Under the pieces are notes generated by a model. It saw only the letters and a program-made list of their open reading frames with translations. It was not told where the DNA came from and did not search any database. Shown here piece after piece: positions 14,596-21,438 of a DNA stretch of 27,795 nucleotides. Origin of the DNA: JAGTRB01 sp037439685 (GTDB taxonomy: Archaea > Thermoproteota > Bathyarchaeia > TCS64). Each line of letters starts with the position of its first letter. The stretch's first letter is position 1. Where the stretch lies: NCBI GenBank assembly GCA_037439685.1, contig JBBIVO010000018.1:1-27795 (forward strand). Reading direction: 5' to 3'. The position numbers and the translations under genes were made by a program.

Positions 14596-15448
14596 CATCT
14601 GAAGCCATACTCCCCATGAAGAGGCCAAGGAGCCCTATGGACATCCAAACGAGGACTAGGTTCTTCACCCTCCTACCGTTCTCCCTAGTAGGGTTTCTCA
14701 TAAGGGAGTATGAGGAGTAGATCAGCCCTCCGGCCGCTATTGCTATAGGGAAGTCGTAGAGGGCGGAGACCAACCCTAAGAGCTTGGGCGAGATGGAGAC
14801 GGCCACGGAGGAGAGGTAGAAGGCTGAGGCCACACGAGCGGCCATCTTGGAACCCCTAGAGACCGCGACTGTTCTAACACCTCTTGCATCATCCCCCTCG
14901 ATATCGACGATCCCCTTGTTCACCTCCCTCCCCGTATTCGAAAGGAAGGCCATCAAGGAGAATATGGCGGAGATAGGGGCTGGACCCCCCTCCACGAGAA
15001 TGCCTCCATAGAGGAAGGGGATGGCTATGCACATACTTACGAGGAGGTTTCCCAAGAGGCCGAACCTCTTCCCCCTGGTCGAGTACAGGATCATTAGAGC
15101 TAATGATATGAGAGCGAGGACCAGGAGGTTCAGCCCGGTGATAAAGGCCGCGGAGAGGCCCAGGAGACCTAGGATAAATGATATCTGAAGGGCCCTTATT
15201 GGTCTGATCTCTCCGCTGGGGATTGGACGTCTAGGCTCATTTATGGCGTCTATCTCCCTGTCAAAATAGTCGTTAAAGGCCATAGAGGAGCCCGTTAGGG
15301 AGAAGGCGGTCGTGAATCCAAGGGCGATATCGATCCAGCCGGTGAGTAGTCGGCCCAAGCCACCTATAGCTGCGCCTACGACGACGGCGAAGCCCATCAT
15401 GAGACAGTTGACAGGCCTCATAAGCCTAAGGGTGGGGAGGAGCTTCAA
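14588..15448 (-). CDS. UbiA-family prenyltransferase, probably geranylgeranylglyceryl phosphate synthase (second ether-lipid step)
   Basis: This 286-residue membrane protein would add the second geranylgeranyl chain to geranylgeranylglyceryl phosphate in archaeal ether-lipid synthesis (DGGGP synthase). The first Asp-rich motif is NDYFDREIDAINEPRRPIPSG (cited in part; about residues 59-79). The second is in VDIEGDDARGVRTVAVSRG (about 176-194). About eight hydrophobic segments cover the chain. The start is TTG at 15448, with AGGAGGT 11 bases upstream. Met10 (MRPVNCLMM) is an alternative. UbiA enzymes also make quinone or haem precursors, so the exact substrate is inferred from archaeal context. 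It converges on rps7 with an 8-base overlap. Confidence 0.85.
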   Translation of the reverse strand: MKLLPTLRLMRPVNCLMMGFAVVVGAAIGGLGRLLTGWIDIALGFTTAFSLTGSSMAFNDYFDREIDAINEPRRPIPSGEIRPIRALQISFILGLLGLSAAFITGLNLLVLALISLALMILYSTRGKRFGLLGNLLVSMCIAIPFLYGGILVEGGPAPISAIFSLMAFLSNTGREVNKGIVDIEGDDARGVRTVAVSRGSKMAARVASAFYLSSVAVSISPKLLGLVSALYDFPIAIAAGGLIYSSYSLMRNPTRENGRRVKNLVLVWMSIGLLGLFMGSMASDVT

Positions 15449-15497
15449 TTCAGCGATAGACCTCCTAGATCTATATCAATAATCCGCATCAACACCC

Positions 15498-15508
15498 TCA
15501 TAAAAGGG
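15498..15508 (-). promoter_or_regulatory. TATA box for the UbiA gene
   Basis: Minus-strand CCCTTTTATGA is centred about 55 bases from the TTG start. It predicts a leader of about 29 bases that holds the AGGAGGT Shine-Dalgarno. Confidence 0.5.
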
Positions 15509-15558
15509 ATGATGCAATTCCATATGGCCATCTTTGAGATGATGGATCCTTTAACCAC

Positions 15559-15580
15559 CTTAAGGATTTTTCCCCTTAAG
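15559..15580. repeat. 7-bp inverted repeat
   Basis: CTTAAGG (15559-15565) and CCTTAAG (15574-15580) form a perfect stem with an 8-base loop that is T-rich on the plus strand. It lies behind the UbiA promoter and ahead of an AT-rich, geneless stretch (15590-15760) in which nothing else was recognised. Confidence 0.35.
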
Positions 15581-15785
15581 AGATAGAAGCAACCTTAATT
15601 CAAAAGAACAAGCTCTAGTTTAACTGGAGAAGGGGTTCTCTTGACAAGTTTCAGAAAATCTAGAGTGATCTTAAGATAAAATATGTGAATTGTTAGTTGA
15701 AAATAAAAATATTTTAAACATGAATAAAATTGAGAGCCCTTTTTAGACTCAAGGATCTGATTATAAGCGCTGTGGGGTTCTGATC

Positions 15786-15897
15786 GGCCTCAAGCCAACT
15801 ATCTCTCCTCGAGGGAGAGGGTTGGGTTAAGCGGCCACCCCTAGGGCTTCGGCCATAGGCCTTGCCCTAAATGGAGGCCTCGATGGGTGGATCGACA
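15786..15897 (+). ncRNA. Candidate structured RNA with a closing helix and several hairpins
   Basis: GGCCTC (15786-15791) can pair with GAGGCC (15874-15879), closing a domain that holds two hairpins. Hairpin A pairs CCAAC with GTTGG and CTCTCC with GGAGAG (15795-15825). Hairpin B pairs TAGGGC with GCCCTA around an inner GGCC/GGCC stem (15842-15869). A further hairpin, TCGAT/ATCGA (15880-15895), can form instead of an extended closing helix. ACAGCC follows and then TTTT. A TATA-like GATTATAAG at 15759-15767 could start a transcript near 15785. The strand is inferred from this box and the T-run. There is no match to tRNA. Confidence 0.45.
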
Positions 15898-15900
15898 GCC

Positions 15901-15910
15901 TTTTAATATA
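15901..15910 (+). promoter_or_regulatory. TATA box for the small gene at 15927
   Basis: TTTTAATATA predicts a start near 15930, so the mRNA would be leaderless, or would begin at the second ATG (15939). The same T-rich tract directly follows the candidate structured RNA and could also end it. Confidence 0.5.
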
Positions 15911-15914
15911 GGTT

Positions 15915-15939
15915 TCCGGAACCCATATGGGTGTCCGGA
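15915..15939. promoter_or_regulatory. Large palindrome over a transcription and translation start
   Basis: The core ACCCATATGGGT (15921-15932) is a perfect 12-base palindrome. It is flanked by TCCGGA and TCCGGA-type arms (15915-15920 and 15934-15939), giving arms of about 12 bp with one bulged G. The ATG at 15927 lies at its centre and the predicted transcript start is inside it. It fits an operator for a dimeric repressor. Confidence 0.5.
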
Positions 15940-16133
15940 TGGGAGCAGACCTTAAGTCATCCGGTAAGACTGGAGATCGACTAATCAAAGAATTGCTCGA
16001 AGACCTTGATCCTAAGGTGAAGGAGTCTGTGCAGAAGCTCATAGACAATTATGAGGGAGAAGAACTCGATAGAAAGCTGAGCAAGTTGATGGATATAAAG
16101 AAAACTATGAAATTTGTGGAGATGAGAGAATAA
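15927..16133 (+). CDS. Small charged helical protein, function unknown
   Basis: This 68-residue ORF (64 if it starts at the second ATG, 15939) is rich in Lys, Glu, Asp and Leu and predicted almost wholly helical: DRLIKELLEDLDPKVKESVQ, then a KLSKLMDIKKTMKFVEMRE end. No known domain is recognised. Support for it being real comes from the TATA box at the leaderless distance, the dyad over its start, and residue use like a folded protein. It is more AT-rich than its neighbours. It lies ahead of the ABC permease, but that gene has its own TATA and palindrome, so the two are probably separate. Confidence 0.5.
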   Translation: MGVRMGADLKSSGKTGDRLIKELLEDLDPKVKESVQKLIDNYEGEELDRKLSKLMDIKKTMKFVEMRE

Positions 16134-16192
16134 TTTAATGGGCGAGGCTCTATAAGAGGTTGATATCCCATTTGACCAAGATCCCAATGGCC

Positions 16193-16214
16193 TTTTGATA
16201 TCAAAAAATAAATA
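16193..16214 (+). promoter_or_regulatory. Palindromic operator overlapping the TATA region of the large permease
   Basis: TTTTGATATCAAAA (16193-16206) is a perfect 14-base palindrome. It runs into AAAAAATAAATAG, the best TATA box for the gene starting at 16239 or 16245. A second TGATATC lies 35 bases upstream at 16161. A protein bound here would cover the B-recognition and TATA sites. Confidence 0.5.
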
Positions 16215-16238
16215 GACCCATCGGAGATCAGAGAGGAA

Positions 16239-19085
16239 TTGGAGTTGAGTGAGAAAATTTCAGTCGGGTCTCCGGTCGGAAAGGGCCTCCCCATAGTCCT
16301 TGTGATGCTCCTCCTCTGCGGTTTAAAGCCTGGGATTGTCCACGCCTCTCCAACGCTGAGGGGGGTGGTCACAGACGAGGGTGGATCCCCCATCGAGGGC
16401 GCGGCTGTCTCGGTCTGGTTGGACAGGGAACTTTTGGCATCTGGAACCACCGGGAATGACGGGCGCTTCGATATACCCGTCAGGGAGGATAGGCGATACA
16501 CGCTCTATGTTCTCGCAGATGATGGGGCAACCCCGGGTGTAGATTATCTCCCATCGAGGGGGGAGGCATCTCCATCTGATAGGGAGCTTGTCTTCGCCTT
16601 GTCGCCAGCCGCCTCCCTCATCTTATCCGGGGATGTCATGTTCGTGGAGTCGGAGGAGCTGCCCTACTCCTTAAGATATTCAGTTCATCTCCCCAGCTCC
16701 GGGGAGGTGTTGAGCCCCAGCGGTTTACCCCTTATCTACGGGTCTGCTCCAGAGAGCCAGAGCAAACCCCTCGGCCTCGACCCCTCCCACTTGGTGGTAC
16801 CGGCCGATATCTCCCTAGCCGTTAAGATGAACTGCTCCATCCTGGTTGAGAGGGGCCTCTCCCCCCGCGTTGTATGGATCGAGTCCATCCCCCCCCTTTT
16901 GAGGGGTGAGAGAAGGGTGCTGGATGTGAGGAGGTTCACGATAGCCTTCAACATCATGGTGGCTGAAGGTTTAGAGAGGGAGGTGGAGTCAAAGATAGGT
17001 GAGATGGAGGAGATGGGTTTCTACCTAACTTCGGAGAAGAGGATGCTCTCAGACGCGGATAGGTCCCTCTCAGAGGCCAGGAGGCTCCACGAGGAGGGCG
17101 ACTATATAGAGAGCTTCACACTGGCCAAGAGGGGCTACCTCCTCCTTAGGCAGACGCTCAGCGACCTCGTGGGTATGGCTCGAGACGCGGCCACCTCCAT
17201 CCATCTCCTCCTCTTCTTCCTAGCCTTCTCCTCCACATTCCTGCTCTTCGAGAAGGAGGCCGGCAAGCTCCTAGGGAGCCTCAGCGCCTACATCCTCTCC
17301 CTCACGGTCTTTTACCTGATCTACCCGGGAAGCTCCTTAATATCCCACACCGCCTTCTCCCAATCTGCGGCAGCTGCGGTAGCGGCTTCGCTTATCTCGG
17401 CCCTCCTGATCCCGAGGATCCTTAAGGGCAGGGGGTGGGGTGAGCATATACCGGTTAGGAATATCCTCATCCCCATCTTCTCCATCGCGAAGAGGAATAT
17501 TAGACGGAGGAGGCTCAGGTTCGCCCTGACCTTCATATCCGTCTCGGTGCTGGTTATGAGCTTCGTCTCCCTCACATCATTATACCAGGGCTATGGCCTC
17601 ATCACCATCCGCCTTCCAGGAGGAGGGGCATCCCAGGAAGGGGTTCTCCTCCGAGCGTCCAGCTACACCGAGGAGAGGCCCGCTTTCATATCTCAAGCCG
17701 ATATAGCCTCGGGGTGGCTCGAGAGGCAGCCCGAGAGCAGGGTGGTCTCTCCTAAGGCGGAGAACCTGCCCCTGACAAGGCCTGTGGCCTACCTGAAAAA
17801 TAGGCCCATTAATGGGGTGGTGGGAGTAAACCCCGAGGTGGAGCCCTCGATTATCGATCTTAAGGGCATGATCCTTGAGGGGGTTCTACCCTCAGAGGGG
17901 GAGGTCCTCGTCAGCGAGTCGCTGAGGAGGGAGCTGGGTTTAGAGGTGGGAGACCTTCTAGACCTCTCCGGGATAGGTGTCAGGCTTGTGGGGATCTTCG
18001 ACGACGAGGCCTTCACGAGGCTCAAGGACCTGGATGCAGAGCCCTACGCCCCCAAGAAGCTCGTGAACATAAGCCCGGAGGGGGAGGCTCCGAGGTATGT
18101 AGTATCCCCATGTGAGCCGTCGGAGGTTGTTATCACCCACATCTCCACCGCTCTGAGGGTGCCCCTTGTTGGGATCATGAGGGTTGGGATCTCCGTCCGG
18201 GACGGGGTCGATGTACACACATACGCTGCTAGGCTAGCCCTGGAGAGGGGCTACATGGCCTGGTCGTCCTCCCACGGGGGGGTTTACCTATCCCGACTTG
18301 GGGGGTACTTCGAGGGGAGGGGGCTACCCCTCATCGTTCCTTGGATGATCGTGGTCCTGAACGTCCTCGCCACGACGCTGAACTCGATATATGAGAGGAG
18401 GAGGGAGATCCACATCCTCTCATCGGTCGGCCTTAACCCAGCCCATATAGCCGGGATATTCGTGGCTGAGGCCTCGATCATCGGCATCTCCGCGGGTGGA
18501 GTCGGCTACCTCGTGGGGCTGGGACTATATCGGGGTATGACGCTGCTAAACATAGGTCTAGAGGTGCGCCAGAAGATATCCGCCGTCTGGAGCTTAGCCT
18601 CTATAGGCGTCGCGATGGCCACCATCATCATGGGCGTCTTGGTTGCTCTGAGGAGCTCCGTGGTGATCACCCCCTCCCTGATGAGGCGTTGGAGGATAGA
18701 GAGGGAGAGGACAGGGTTTGAGGAGCCCTGGGAGCTTGTTATTCCGTTAAAGCTCCTCCCAGAGGAGGTTGGAGACTTCATGGACTATGCAGCTGAATCT
18801 CTTATCTCTAGGGAGGATGATCCGGCTATGAGGACCTCCTCTATAAAGCTGCTCCGAGGACTCGACGGGTCTATCAACCAGATAAACTTCGTTTATAGGG
18901 CGACTCAGGGATGGGGCGACTTCTATACGAGGAATACCCTCATCGCCGAGAGGGGGCCTGAAGGGGTGAGGGTTATCCTGAGGACCCATGGGGAGAGAGG
19001 CTGGGCTCATACCTCGGGGACCCTCGTAAGGTTCATCGCCATGGAGTGGAGCACGATTAGGGATAGGAGGAGGCTCGGGTTCTAG
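16239..19085 (+). CDS. Large composite FtsX/MacB-type ABC permease
   Basis: The 948-residue membrane protein has several parts. Residues 15-36 form a signal or anchor segment. Residues 38 to about 130 form a carboxypeptidase-regulatory-like beta domain (LRGVVTDEGGSPIEGAAVSV). After a further extracellular region comes a coiled coil (about 245-310). Three membrane segments lie at about 320-395. The FtsX core has one segment near 425-447, a large outer MacB-type domain (about 450-690), then three segments near 698, 740 and 788. A soluble C-terminal domain of about 130 residues ends the chain. The listed start is TTG at 16239. TTG 16245 is better spaced from GAGAGG. It converges with the ATPase gene. 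The transported substrate is unknown. Confidence 0.8.
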   Translation: MELSEKISVGSPVGKGLPIVLVMLLLCGLKPGIVHASPTLRGVVTDEGGSPIEGAAVSVWLDRELLASGTTGNDGRFDIPVREDRRYTLYVLADDGATPGVDYLPSRGEASPSDRELVFALSPAASLILSGDVMFVESEELPYSLRYSVHLPSSGEVLSPSGLPLIYGSAPESQSKPLGLDPSHLVVPADISLAVKMNCSILVERGLSPRVVWIESIPPLLRGERRVLDVRRFTIAFNIMVAEGLEREVESKIGEMEEMGFYLTSEKRMLSDADRSLSEARRLHEEGDYIESFTLAKRGYLLLRQTLSDLVGMARDAATSIHLLLFFLAFSSTFLLFEKEAGKLLGSLSAYILSLTVFYLIYPGSSLISHTAFSQSAAAAVAASLISALLIPRILKGRGWGEHIPVRNILIPIFSIAKRNIRRRRLRFALTFISVSVLVMSFVSLTSLYQGYGLITIRLPGGGASQEGVLLRASSYTEERPAFISQADIASGWLERQPESRVVSPKAENLPLTRPVAYLKNRPINGVVGVNPEVEPSIIDLKGMILEGVLPSEGEVLVSESLRRELGLEVGDLLDLSGIGVRLVGIFDDEAFTRLKDLDAEPYAPKKLVNISPEGEAPRYVVSPCEPSEVVITHISTALRVPLVGIMRVGISVRDGVDVHTYAARLALERGYMAWSSSHGGVYLSRLGGYFEGRGLPLIVPWMIVVLNVLATTLNSIYERRREIHILSSVGLNPAHIAGIFVAEASIIGISAGGVGYLVGLGLYRGMTLLNIGLEVRQKISAVWSLASIGVAMATIIMGVLVALRSSVVITPSLMRRWRIERERTGFEEPWELVIPLKLLPEEVGDFMDYAAESLISREDDPAMRTSSIKLLRGLDGSINQINFVYRATQGWGDFYTRNTLIAERGPEGVRVILRTHGERGWAHTSGTLVRFIAMEWSTIRDRRRLGF

Positions 19086-19774
19086 CCCCTCTCTATCCTC
19101 TCTATCTTGCCGTCGCGGATATAGACTATCCTGTCGCTTGCCTTTATCATCTTCAGGTCATGGGTTGCAGAGATCAGGGTCATCCCCCTCGTCTTGTTCA
19201 ATCCTTGGAGGAGGTTGATTATCTCCATCCCGGTGTTCAGGTCCAGGTTTCCAGTCGGCTCGTCCGCCAGGATTATCGCCGGGTCATTAGCCATGGCCCT
19301 CGCTATCGCCACGCGCTGCTGCTGCCCGGCTGAGAGCTGAGGGGGCTTATGGTGGAGCCTATCCCCAAGGCCGACCATGGCAAGTAGCTTCTCTGCCCTT
19401 CTCAGCCCTTCATCCCTCGGAACCCCGGCGAATACGGTTGGCAAAGCCACGTTCTCTAAGGCTGTGAGGACTGGGATGAGGTTGAAGGTCTGGAAGATGT
19501 ATCCAATCTTACGGCATCTGAGCCATGCCAGTTCGTAGGCGTCGAGCCTGGAGATATCGACGCCATCTATGTAGACCCTTCCCCTAGTGGGCCTGTCAAG
19601 TCCCCCAATGAGGTTGAAGAGGGTGGTCTTACCGGAGCCTGAGGGACCGACTATGGAGAGGTATTCACCTCTCCCGATCTGGAGGCTCACCCCGTCGAGG
19701 GCCTTTACGACATCTCCCCCAACGGCGTAGTACTTGGCAAGGTCCTCCAACTCTATCACTATGTCAAGGCTCAA
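19082..19774 (-). CDS. ABC transporter ATPase, MacB/LolD type
   Basis: This 230-residue protein has a complete nucleotide-binding domain: Walker A GPSGSGKTT (about residue 43), the Q-loop FQTFNLIPVLTALENVALP, signature LSAGQQQRVAIARA, Walker B IILADEPTGNLD, and the H-loop ATHDLK. The Asn-Leu pair in TGNLD and the FNLIP sequence are typical of the MacB/LolD group that powers FtsX-type permeases in mechanotransmission rather than pore transport. The start is TTG at 19774, inside the end of the upstream short permease (11-base overlap), so the two are coupled. It is the likely motor for both permeases here. Confidence 0.93.
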   Translation of the reverse strand: MSLDIVIELEDLAKYYAVGGDVVKALDGVSLQIGRGEYLSIVGPSGSGKTTLFNLIGGLDRPTRGRVYIDGVDISRLDAYELAWLRCRKIGYIFQTFNLIPVLTALENVALPTVFAGVPRDEGLRRAEKLLAMVGLGDRLHHKPPQLSAGQQQRVAIARAMANDPAIILADEPTGNLDLNTGMEIINLLQGLNKTRGMTLISATHDLKMIKASDRIVYIRDGKIERIERG

Positions 19775-20330
19775 ATCTCAGGGCCTCCATCGGCAGTAGT
19801 CTAGACGCCCTATAGGCGGGGTAGAGGGCGCCTCCTAGGCTGAGCCCCATCGAGAGGAGGATCGACCCTAAGGATAGGGCTAGGAGCTTATACCCCGGTG
19901 CTAGAAGGAGGGCTCTGAAGCCTGAAGTTATCCCGGTGTATACCGATGTGAGAGAGAGTCCGAAGGCCAGTCCTGCCCCGCCCCCTATCAACCCTTCTAT
20001 GATGGCCTCGGATACGAAGAGCATCAGGATGTGCCGGTCCAAGGCCCCTAGACACTTCATGGTTCCGATCTCCCTATACCTCTCATACACGGCTATCAGC
20101 ATCGTGTTCGTGACGCAGACGATGGAGACTGTGAGGGCTACCACCATCATCCAATATTGATGGCTCTGAGTGGATAGGGCTCCATTAAGCCCAAATGCCT
20201 GCTGGAAAATCTCCATAGAGGCGAGGGCCACTAGGAAGGAGATGCCGAGGGCTATCGAGGCGATGATGATGGCCGACCTACCCAGATTCCCCCCTATATG
20301 TTCAAGGCTCAACCTGAATGCGTCTTTCAA
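19764..20330 (-). CDS. Minimal FtsX-type permease
   Basis: This 188-residue protein has four membrane segments (about 18-38, 60-82, 104-128, 145-172). It keeps the FtsX C-terminal core: VSIVCVTNTMLIAVYERYRE, IGTMKCLGALDRHI and the final YPAYRASRLLPMEALRFEP. The 200-residue outer domain that normally lies between the first and second segments is reduced to about 20 residues (ASMEIFQQAFGLNGAL). It may act as a half-partner of the large permease, which has such a domain. The start is TTG at 20330, and the Shine-Dalgarno is weak. No frame upstream carries a missing part, so the shortness seems real and not due to a frameshift. Confidence 0.8.
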   Translation of the reverse strand: MKDAFRLSLEHIGGNLGRSAIIIASIALGISFLVALASMEIFQQAFGLNGALSTQSHQYWMMVVALTVSIVCVTNTMLIAVYERYREIGTMKCLGALDRHILMLFVSEAIIEGLIGGGAGLAFGLSLTSVYTGITSGFRALLLAPGYKLLALSLGSILLSMGLSLGGALYPAYRASRLLPMEALRFEP

Positions 20331-20449
20331 GGTGAAAGAGACCCACTTCCTATCCGAACCTTCTCCCCCCGCTATTGTAGGTACCTCTATCCACCTTTGA
20401 AAACCTTATTCATATATGCTTTGTATGGGCTCTCCAAGCCGTTGTCCGC

Positions 20450-20960
20450 AAACTTAAGCCAATCTGCTGGAGAGGCTTTCCGCTACGCTTAGGGCTTTCA
20501 ACAATTCCTGTAACTATCTCCAGGGTTGCCTTTGAACGGATTCTAAAATTCCGTCACTCTTATCTCCAACCCAAAGGCACGAAGGCGAAGCGCCGACTGA
20601 AAGGGTTGAGTGGGAAAGGGGGAGATGGGTTAAACACTATTCTGCATCAAGTCGGCTGGCAGTTTTTGAACCTCCTCAACGGAGGCGTAGCTCTCATGAA
20701 GCTTACCCGAATCTGCAAAGAGCCGAGCATGGGAAGAGCCAAGGAGGAGGGCTCCATTGCTGGACGTTTGGAAGGTTGCAATCCTTTATCCAAAAGCCCT
20801 TCAAAGAGGGATATCGGCAGTCCATGTTGAACCAAGAAGGTCTATAAAATGTTCGAGGCGTGGATGTATTGAGCTCAAAGACCCGGTCGATCTTTCGGTG
20901 TATTGTTTGCGGATTTCGAAATAGCTCCAACTACATCGCCTCCCTCATCATCGCTGGGGT
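20450..20960 (+). pseudogene. Decayed IS200/IS605-family TnpB, copy 2
   Basis: Ordered TnpB pieces appear with frame changes. They are KLKP (20450), ATLRAFNNSCNYL (to 20520), SRVAFERILKFRHSYLQ (20519 on), RRLKGLSGK and NTILHQVGWQFLNLL (to about 20690), the RuvC-II position VALMKLTRICK, where the catalytic Glu has become Lys, GISAVHVEPRRS (about 20808) and the zinc-ribbon end FRCIVCGF with SLIIAG (to 20958). Total length is about half of an intact gene, so there is also an internal deletion. It is clearly non-functional. The 3' hairpin of the element follows at 21043-21075. It belongs to a TnpB branch different from copy 1, judging from its zinc-ribbon and RuvC-II sequence. Confidence 0.85.
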
Positions 20961-21042
20961 AGAGCTGGCTCTCTCCAGCTTGGCCACCGTCGACCAGCCT
21001 AACGTAGGGATGAGGGGATCTCGAGATGAACCATTTCACCTG

Positions 21043-21077
21043 CAAGCCCACAGGCTTCAGCCGTGGGTAGTTGACGG
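21043..21077 (+). mobile_element. Right end / guide-RNA scaffold of TnpB copy 2
   Basis: GCAAG is followed by CCCAC-A-GGC-TTCA-GCC-GTGGG, a hairpin of 5 and 3 bp with a TTCA loop, and then TAGTTGACGG. This is the classic archaeal IS605 right end, which also forms the 3' scaffold of the TnpB guide RNA. Bases after the TTGAC would have served as guide. The hairpin is still perfect although the TnpB gene is destroyed. Confidence 0.8.
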
Positions 21078-21091
21078 ATAAAAACTGGTTC

Positions 21092-21122
21092 GAGGCCTCT
21101 AGAATCTATTATAATAGGCCTC
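21092..21122. repeat. Nested inverted repeats after the TnpB right end
   Basis: GAGGCCT (21092-21098) and AGGCCTC (21116-21122) are a perfect 7-bp inverted repeat. Inside it CTATTATAATAG (21106-21117) is a perfect 12-base palindrome. The structure lies between the TnpB right end and the stop codon of the minus-strand zinc protein gene, where it may serve as that gene's terminator. Confidence 0.4.
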
Positions 21123-21150
21123 TTTGAATCGGGGGCCTCACGGTCCACCT

Positions 21151-21393
21151 TTAGTTAGGCTCTTCCTCTTCCCAATCCTCGTCGCCCCAGTCTTCATCCT
21201 CCCATTCCTCCTCCTCTTCCTCCCACTCTACCTCCTCTTCCTCCCACTCCTCTTCCTCTCCCTCCTCCCATCCTAGGCAGTCGTAGCATAGTCCCCTTTT
21301 CACATCGCCGCACTCGTCGCAGAAGTTGGCTCCGCACTGGGAGCACTCGTGGACTGAAGCGACGTTCATCCCGCATATGTCGCAGGTCGGCAT
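21151..21393 (-). CDS. Small zinc-finger protein with a Trp/Glu-rich acidic tail
   Basis: This 80-residue protein has two parts. Residues 1-40 hold a Cys-rich finger with four pairs: CDIC, CSQC, CDEC and CYDC, plus His15, enough for two zinc ions in a cross-brace or B-box-like arrangement. Residues 41-80 are almost only Glu, Asp and regularly spaced Trp (EEEEWEEEEVEWEEEEEEWE and so on), probably disordered and strongly negative. No function is recognised. The fold resembles small treble-clef/B-box fingers, and the tail could bind basic proteins. The start at 21393 has a GGTGA just upstream and a TATA box at 21427-21438. It follows threonine dehydratase on the same strand. Confidence 0.8.
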   Translation of the reverse strand: MPTCDICGMNVASVHECSQCGANFCDECGDVKRGLCYDCLGWEEGEEEEWEEEEVEWEEEEEEWEDEDWGDEDWEEEEPN

Positions 21394-21426
21394 ATTCTCA
21401 CCTAATGAAACCGCTCCTCATCCATC

Positions 21427-21438
21427 CACTTATAAACC
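21427..21438 (-). promoter_or_regulatory. TATA box for the zinc protein, overlapping the dehydratase stop
   Basis: Minus-strand GGTTTATAAGTG supplies both the final Gly-Leu-stop codons of the upstream dehydratase (TAA at 21432-21430) and a TATA box placed for transcription start near 21407, some 14 bases before the zinc-protein ATG. Confidence 0.5.

Noticed and set aside
19764..20330. Short permease as a frameshifted fragment
   Set aside because: The missing outer domain is internal, between segments 1 and 2, with clean reading through it. The upstream DNA belongs to the TnpB relic and holds no permease pieces.
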